Below, piece by piece: positions 61,172-64,000 of a stretch of 64,000 bases of DNA; positions within the stretch are counted from its first letter, which is position 1, and the number at the start of each line of letters is the position of its first letter. The stretch covers positions 28,169-92,168 of the forward strand of contig PLDF01000315.1 in NCBI GenBank assembly GCA_003135055.1, written 5' to 3'. The translations under genes and the position numbers were made by a program. Source of the stretch: Bryobacterales bacterium. GTDB lineage: Bacteria > Acidobacteriota > Terriglobia > Bryobacterales > Bryobacteraceae. A model generated the notes under the pieces. It had not been told where the DNA came from, did not search any database, and saw nothing but the letters and a program-made list of their open reading frames with translations.

Positions 61172-61428
61172 ATGACGGATCTGCAGCTTTACATCCTTGT
61201 GGCGATTCCCCTTGTTGGCATTCTCGCCAATACGGGCTTGTTCATTCACCTGAGTGGCACGATGAACCTGCGGTTCGCCGCGCTCGAATCGAAGTTGGAT
61301 GCCGGGTTTGATCGCATGGACGCGCGATTCGAGCGCATGGACGCGCGATTCGATACGTTGATGGGAAGGTAATCGACATTGATAACCGCCTCATCCGTGT
61401 CGAGGACCGCATGGGGATGAAGCCGTGA
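61172..61428 (+). pseudogene. Small membrane/coiled-coil protein, frameshifted
   Basis: GGAGGAG precedes ATG 61172. One membrane helix (LYILVAIPLVGILANTGLFI), then DxRFERMDARFD heptads. The frame stops after LMGR at 61372; with one A added at GGGAAGG the product would continue VIDIDNRLIRVEDRMGMKP to the TGA at 61426, matching the expected family end. A one-base deletion. Confidence 0.7.
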
Positions 61429-61506
61429 CCGGGCGCTCAGGGGCGTTCGCCGTATTGCGTTCCATCTACGAGCACCGGTCAAGAATCCACGACGCTCCGC
61501 GAAACC

Positions 61507-62871
61507 GTGCTGAAAGTCGGAACGGAAGGCGGCTCGATCATGCTCTTACGGGAGAGAAGGGCAGGCGAGGACTGGCAGTTCCGAATCGAAACAAGCGAAA
61601 CTGCGCTCCACGAACTGCTTTCCAAAGAGGACCTAAAGGACATAGAGCAGCCCTTCGCGCCACTCGAATGTGTCCATTCGTTTCGCGAAGCGCTGGGCCT
61701 ACTCGACAGGTACCGATGGTATAGTTTTTATCCTCTTGAGGTACACCCGGAGTTCCTGGATGCGGTTCTACTTGAAGTAAGGAAGGGGGGCGGCCCAACC
61801 GAGGAGACACGTTGGCGGGAAACGTTGAACCTCCACCTGGCTCCTCGCCCGGACGCCGGCAAACCGGTCTTGTCGCCGGGCTCCCGCTTGGACGAAAATG
61901 AAAGCCGGATGCCGCAACCAACGCTGGGCAAGCTTGAAAAGGTCAGCCTCCGCTCTCTGTGGAGACATGAAGAGCGAGACTTCACGCCCTGGCTGTCACA
62001 AAACATCGATCAGCTCTCGGATCTCCTTGACATACCAATCAGCGTTGAGCAGACCGAGAAACGGGTTGGAAGCTACGAACTCGATATCTTTGGACATGGC
62101 CCGAACAACGCAATCGTCATCGTCGAGAACCAGTTGGATGCAACCGACCACACGCATTTAGGACAACTGCTCACCTATGCCGCTGGCCTTGATGCAGCAA
62201 TCATCGTGTGGGTAGCCGCCGTGGTTCGCGACGAACACCGCAGTGCGATTGAGTGGTTGAACAACCATACTGGCGACGAGGTTTCCTTCTTCCTCGTTCG
62301 TCCCGAAGCTTTGTCCATCAGCGGATCGCTCCCTGCCGTCAGACTCACTTTGGAAGCGAAACCGAGCCAGTCTACCCGGCGCCTCCGTGACGCCACGCTA
62401 TTCGCAAACAGCCCATGGCGCGAGTTCTTGAGGAAGTTTTGGGAAGGTCTCTGCCCGTACCTCGTCGCGCACGGTCATTCCTGGGCGCAAGGGCGTTCGG
62501 CAACGAGTGAGAACTTTATCTATTCGACGGTAGGCAAGAGCGGAGTTACCGTTAACGTCACGCTTAATAAGGCGTTATCCCGGATCTCAGTGTCAATCTG
62601 GCTCGACGACAGCGAAGCCGCTAAACAGCAGTTCGCTCTGCTCGAGGAAAATAAAGCAGCTATCGAAGCGGAGTTTCCGGGGCACGATCTCTCCTGGGAC
62701 CCCGGCGACAATACAGTTTCGTGCGGCGTGTTCGTCGCGCGTCCTTACGACAAGGACAAGATTTCGGAAGCTACGACGGAGCGCGAAGCTCTGTATTCGT
62801 GGATTGCCCAAAACCTGACGACACTCCGAAAAGTCGCGAAAAGGTACCTGGTCGATGGACAAACCGTCTGA
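61507..62871 (+). CDS. DUF4268-type nuclease-like protein with an extra N-terminal domain
   Basis: 454 residues from GTG 61507; upstream in-frame sequence (TTLRET) still looks coding but has no start. Residues 1-125: a separate small domain ending RYRWYSFYPLEVHPEFLDAV LLEV. Residues about 150-300: PD-(D/E)XK-like part with VGSYELDIFGHG, VIVENQLDATDHTHLGQLLT YAAG (family-typical ENQ in place of ExK). Residues about 300-450: DUF4268 (WREFLRKFWEGL, GVTVNVTLNKALSRISVSIW LDD, FPGHDLSWDP). These proteins occur in defence-like islands; function unproven. Confidence 0.8.
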   Translation: MLKVGTEGGSIMLLRERRAGEDWQFRIETSETALHELLSKEDLKDIEQPFAPLECVHSFREALGLLDRYRWYSFYPLEVHPEFLDAVLLEVRKGGGPTEETRWRETLNLHLAPRPDAGKPVLSPGSRLDENESRMPQPTLGKLEKVSLRSLWRHEERDFTPWLSQNIDQLSDLLDIPISVEQTEKRVGSYELDIFGHGPNNAIVIVENQLDATDHTHLGQLLTYAAGLDAAIIVWVAAVVRDEHRSAIEWLNNHTGDEVSFFLVRPEALSISGSLPAVRLTLEAKPSQSTRRLRDATLFANSPWREFLRKFWEGLCPYLVAHGHSWAQGRSATSENFIYSTVGKSGVTVNVTLNKALSRISVSIWLDDSEAAKQQFALLEENKAAIEAEFPGHDLSWDPGDNTVSCGVFVARPYDKDKISEATTEREALYSWIAQNLTTLRKVAKRYLVDGQTV

Positions 62872-62926
62872 CCCCTTGAGCGAAGCGGAGGCCGTCACGA
62901 AGACCTTCACCGTTCTGTCTCTCCCC

Positions 62927-63250
62927 TCAAGCCGCAGACCGTGGCTCGTAGCGCTCCACGCGAATCTTTTTCTCGCGGCTTCGCGTCCGGGCGATGTTCC
63001 AGGAATTCTGCATCCGCATCAGGGTATCCATTTCGACTCCGAACGCCTTCTCGAATCGCAGGGCCATGTCCCCGGAAAGATCGGCCCTGGCGTTCAAGAG
63101 ACTGGACAGGGTTGGACGGGATACGCGAAGAATCTTTGCCGCGCCCGTCACGGAAAGGCCGTGGGCCTCGACAATCTCGGTCCGCAGGAAACGGCCAGGA
63201 TGAACAGGCTTCAACATCCGCATTGTTTGCTTCTCAGTGATAGTCTTCAT
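62927..63250 (-). CDS. higA: HigA-family antitoxin
   Basis: 107 residues from ATG 63250, overlapping the toxin stop by 17 bases. XRE helix-turn-helix: MLKPVHPGRFLRTEIVEAHG, LSVTGAAKILRVSRPTLSSL LNARADLSGDMALRFEKAF. Typical HigA, which binds the toxin and its own promoter. The N-terminal leader MKTITEKQTM is unusual but the HTH is intact. Confidence 0.88.
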   Translation of the reverse strand: MKTITEKQTMRMLKPVHPGRFLRTEIVEAHGLSVTGAAKILRVSRPTLSSLLNARADLSGDMALRFEKAFGVEMDTLMRMQNSWNIARTRSREKKIRVERYEPRSAA

Positions 63251-63530
63251 AATCGACATCCAATATCTCGCCATCCTCGATCCGGAACGTCAAGCGCCAG
63301 TTGCGCGTATGTTGCGCGTAACGTGCAGGCTCCAAACTCCTTTGCGCCCCCCCGTGAGTTGGTGGGCTTTCCACAGGGGGAAAGGCGCGAAGCTCTTCCG
63401 GGTCCTCCATGTCCTGCAGGTAGGTCGGCATTGCGCGGAGCTTGTCCACAGCGTCCGGAGGCAGGCCTTTGACGCTGTCCTCCATATAGAGCTTCTTCAG
63501 GCCCTTGTGGACGCAATTCCGTATTTCCAC
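63234..63530 (-). CDS. higB: RelE/HigB-type toxin with a compensated frameshift
   Basis: 98 residues from GTG 63530. N-terminus IRNCVHKGLKKLYMEDSVKG LPPDAVDKL and C-terminus TRNWRLTFRIEDGEILDVDY EDYH are as in the family. Between them PPVESPPTHGGAQRSLEPAR YAQHT replaces the expected segment; the next frame encodes PLWKAHQLTGGRKGVWSLHV TRN. An extra C near 63376 and an 11-bp duplication of ACGCGCAACAT near 63309 restore the frame. The toxin is probably inactive or changed; the antitoxin remains intact. Confidence 0.8.
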   Translation of the reverse strand: MEIRNCVHKGLKKLYMEDSVKGLPPDAVDKLRAMPTYLQDMEDPEELRAFPPVESPPTHGGAQRSLEPARYAQHTRNWRLTFRIEDGEILDVDYEDYH

Positions 63531-63754
63531 TGGTTACAGCGTAGCCCGTTGCCTTACGCGCGTCAATCGGATGTGGGCGGCAAACGCAAAACCGAATCTT
63601 TCGGCACATCGATCGCGCAGGCCACCGGGCAAAGTCGTTTATAATCGGAGTTCCCTCAGCCCCACAGGAAGGATTCGGCCGATGTTCCGGTTGACGGTGC
63701 GCAAATCAAAATCGCTGACGCTGATGGCTGACATCTGACGGCGGATAGCTCTCC

Positions 63755-64000
63755 ATGGAACAGCGCTTCCTCGATCCCTCCATCCTCGCCGCCATCTCCA
63801 GCCTCGATCTGGTCGCCAAGACCGTGGTCGATGGCTTCGTCGCCGGCCTGCACCGCTCTCCCGACTTTGGGTTCAGCCAGGAGTTCGCCGAATATCGCTC
63901 CTATACTCCCGGCGACGATCTTCGCCACATCGATTGGAACGTCTATGCTCGAACCGAGCGGCTGTATCTCAAGCGCTTTCGCGGCGAAACCAACAGCTTG
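63755..64000 (+). CDS. DUF58 protein, N-terminal part (runs off the window)
   Basis: From ATG 63755 the frame is open to the end: FLDPSILAAISSLDLVAKTV VDGFVAGLHRS, FAEYRSYTPGDDLRHIDWNV YARTERLYLKRFRGETN. This is the DUF58 pattern (YxxGDDxRxIDWN, K). Usually with MoxR and VWA genes. TATAAT at 63640-63645 may be its -10. Confidence 0.88.
   Translation, partial: MEQRFLDPSILAAISSLDLVAKTVVDGFVAGLHRSPDFGFSQEFAEYRSYTPGDDLRHIDWNVYARTERLYLKRFRGETNSL

Noticed and set aside
61507..62871. Loss of a catalytic Lys in the DUF4268 nuclease-like core
   Set aside because: ENQ in place of ExK is, as I recall it, typical of the family, so it is not a special defect here.

Overview
The window is a GC-rich bacterial chromosome segment that fits an acidobacterium of the Solibacter/Bryobacter type. 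Evidence: the secreted 721-residue protein at 12963-15128 ends in the domain catalogued as the Solibacter C-terminal domain (TIGR03437); a secretin carries an extra cohesin-like domain; TonB-free carboxypeptidase-regulatory-domain proteins, DUF4159/VWA/DUF58 genes and abundant dispersed REP-like hairpins are all present. The assignment rests on recognition, not on a search.

Layout. 1-3.6 kb: an ECF sigma factor with its zinc-finger anti-sigma factor (cut by the window edge), a 20-codon lysine-rich minigene with its own promoter and terminator, dnaB, a DUF421 membrane protein and tRNA-Ser(TGA). 3.6-8.8 kb: an accessory island behind the tRNA holding a two-domain AbrB-like protein, a small unknown protein and an 815-residue HD-phosphohydrolase/PD-(D/E)XK nuclease fusion, then 1.2 kb of decayed DNA. 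8.8-16.3 kb: smpB and a type II/IV-secretion-like operon (secretin, two pseudopilins, a TIGR03437 protein) plus an FN3 lipoprotein. 16.6-20.8 kb: a sigma-54 activator divergent from flgM-(flgN-like)-flgK-flgL, which is preceded by a sigma-28 type promoter. 20.9-24.7 kb: a secreted LolA-like protein, a CPBP protease and a beta-helix protein. 25.3-32.4 kb: a complete System I cytochrome c maturation cluster (ccmE, F, H, A, B, C, D) on the minus strand, studded with repeats; CcmE has a CxxxY haem-binding motif. 33.1-41.9 kb: mdh, Uma2 genes, CYTH, DUF2203, YjbQ, ispG, PAP2, an SpoU methylase, a Memo-family protein and a MOSC protein, mostly housekeeping.

42-46.3 kb holds the most striking accessory locus: a 1153-residue CHAT protease-STAND NTPase-TPR protein that converges on, and overlaps by 56 bases, a two-gene operon for a winged-helix protein and a three-helix membrane protein. 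This arrangement suggests a caspase-like immune or cell-suicide sensor with a membrane effector. 46.5-49.5 kb: biotin carboxylase plus biotin carrier, and a HEAT-like protein. 50-52.5 kb: a XamI-type restriction endonuclease with a methyltransferase broken by a one-base insertion, flanked by a 15-bp direct repeat. 52.8-57.4 kb: a multicopper oxidase, a frameshifted carboxypeptidase-regulatory protein, and a small protein followed by a frameshifted HNH endonuclease. 57.7-64 kb: DUF4159, VWA and (cut by the edge) DUF58 genes, interrupted by 2.6 kb carrying a frameshifted small membrane protein, a DUF4268 nuclease-like protein and a HigBA-type module whose toxin has a compensated frameshift.

Two patterns run across genes. 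Indels are concentrated between 51 and 63.5 kb, in accessory genes, while core genes are intact. And at least four REP-like repeat families recur, several lying inside genes in frame or supplying stop codons; one copy is interrupted by a 128-bp inverted-ended insert with a 4-bp duplication, with two uninterrupted copies elsewhere in the window.
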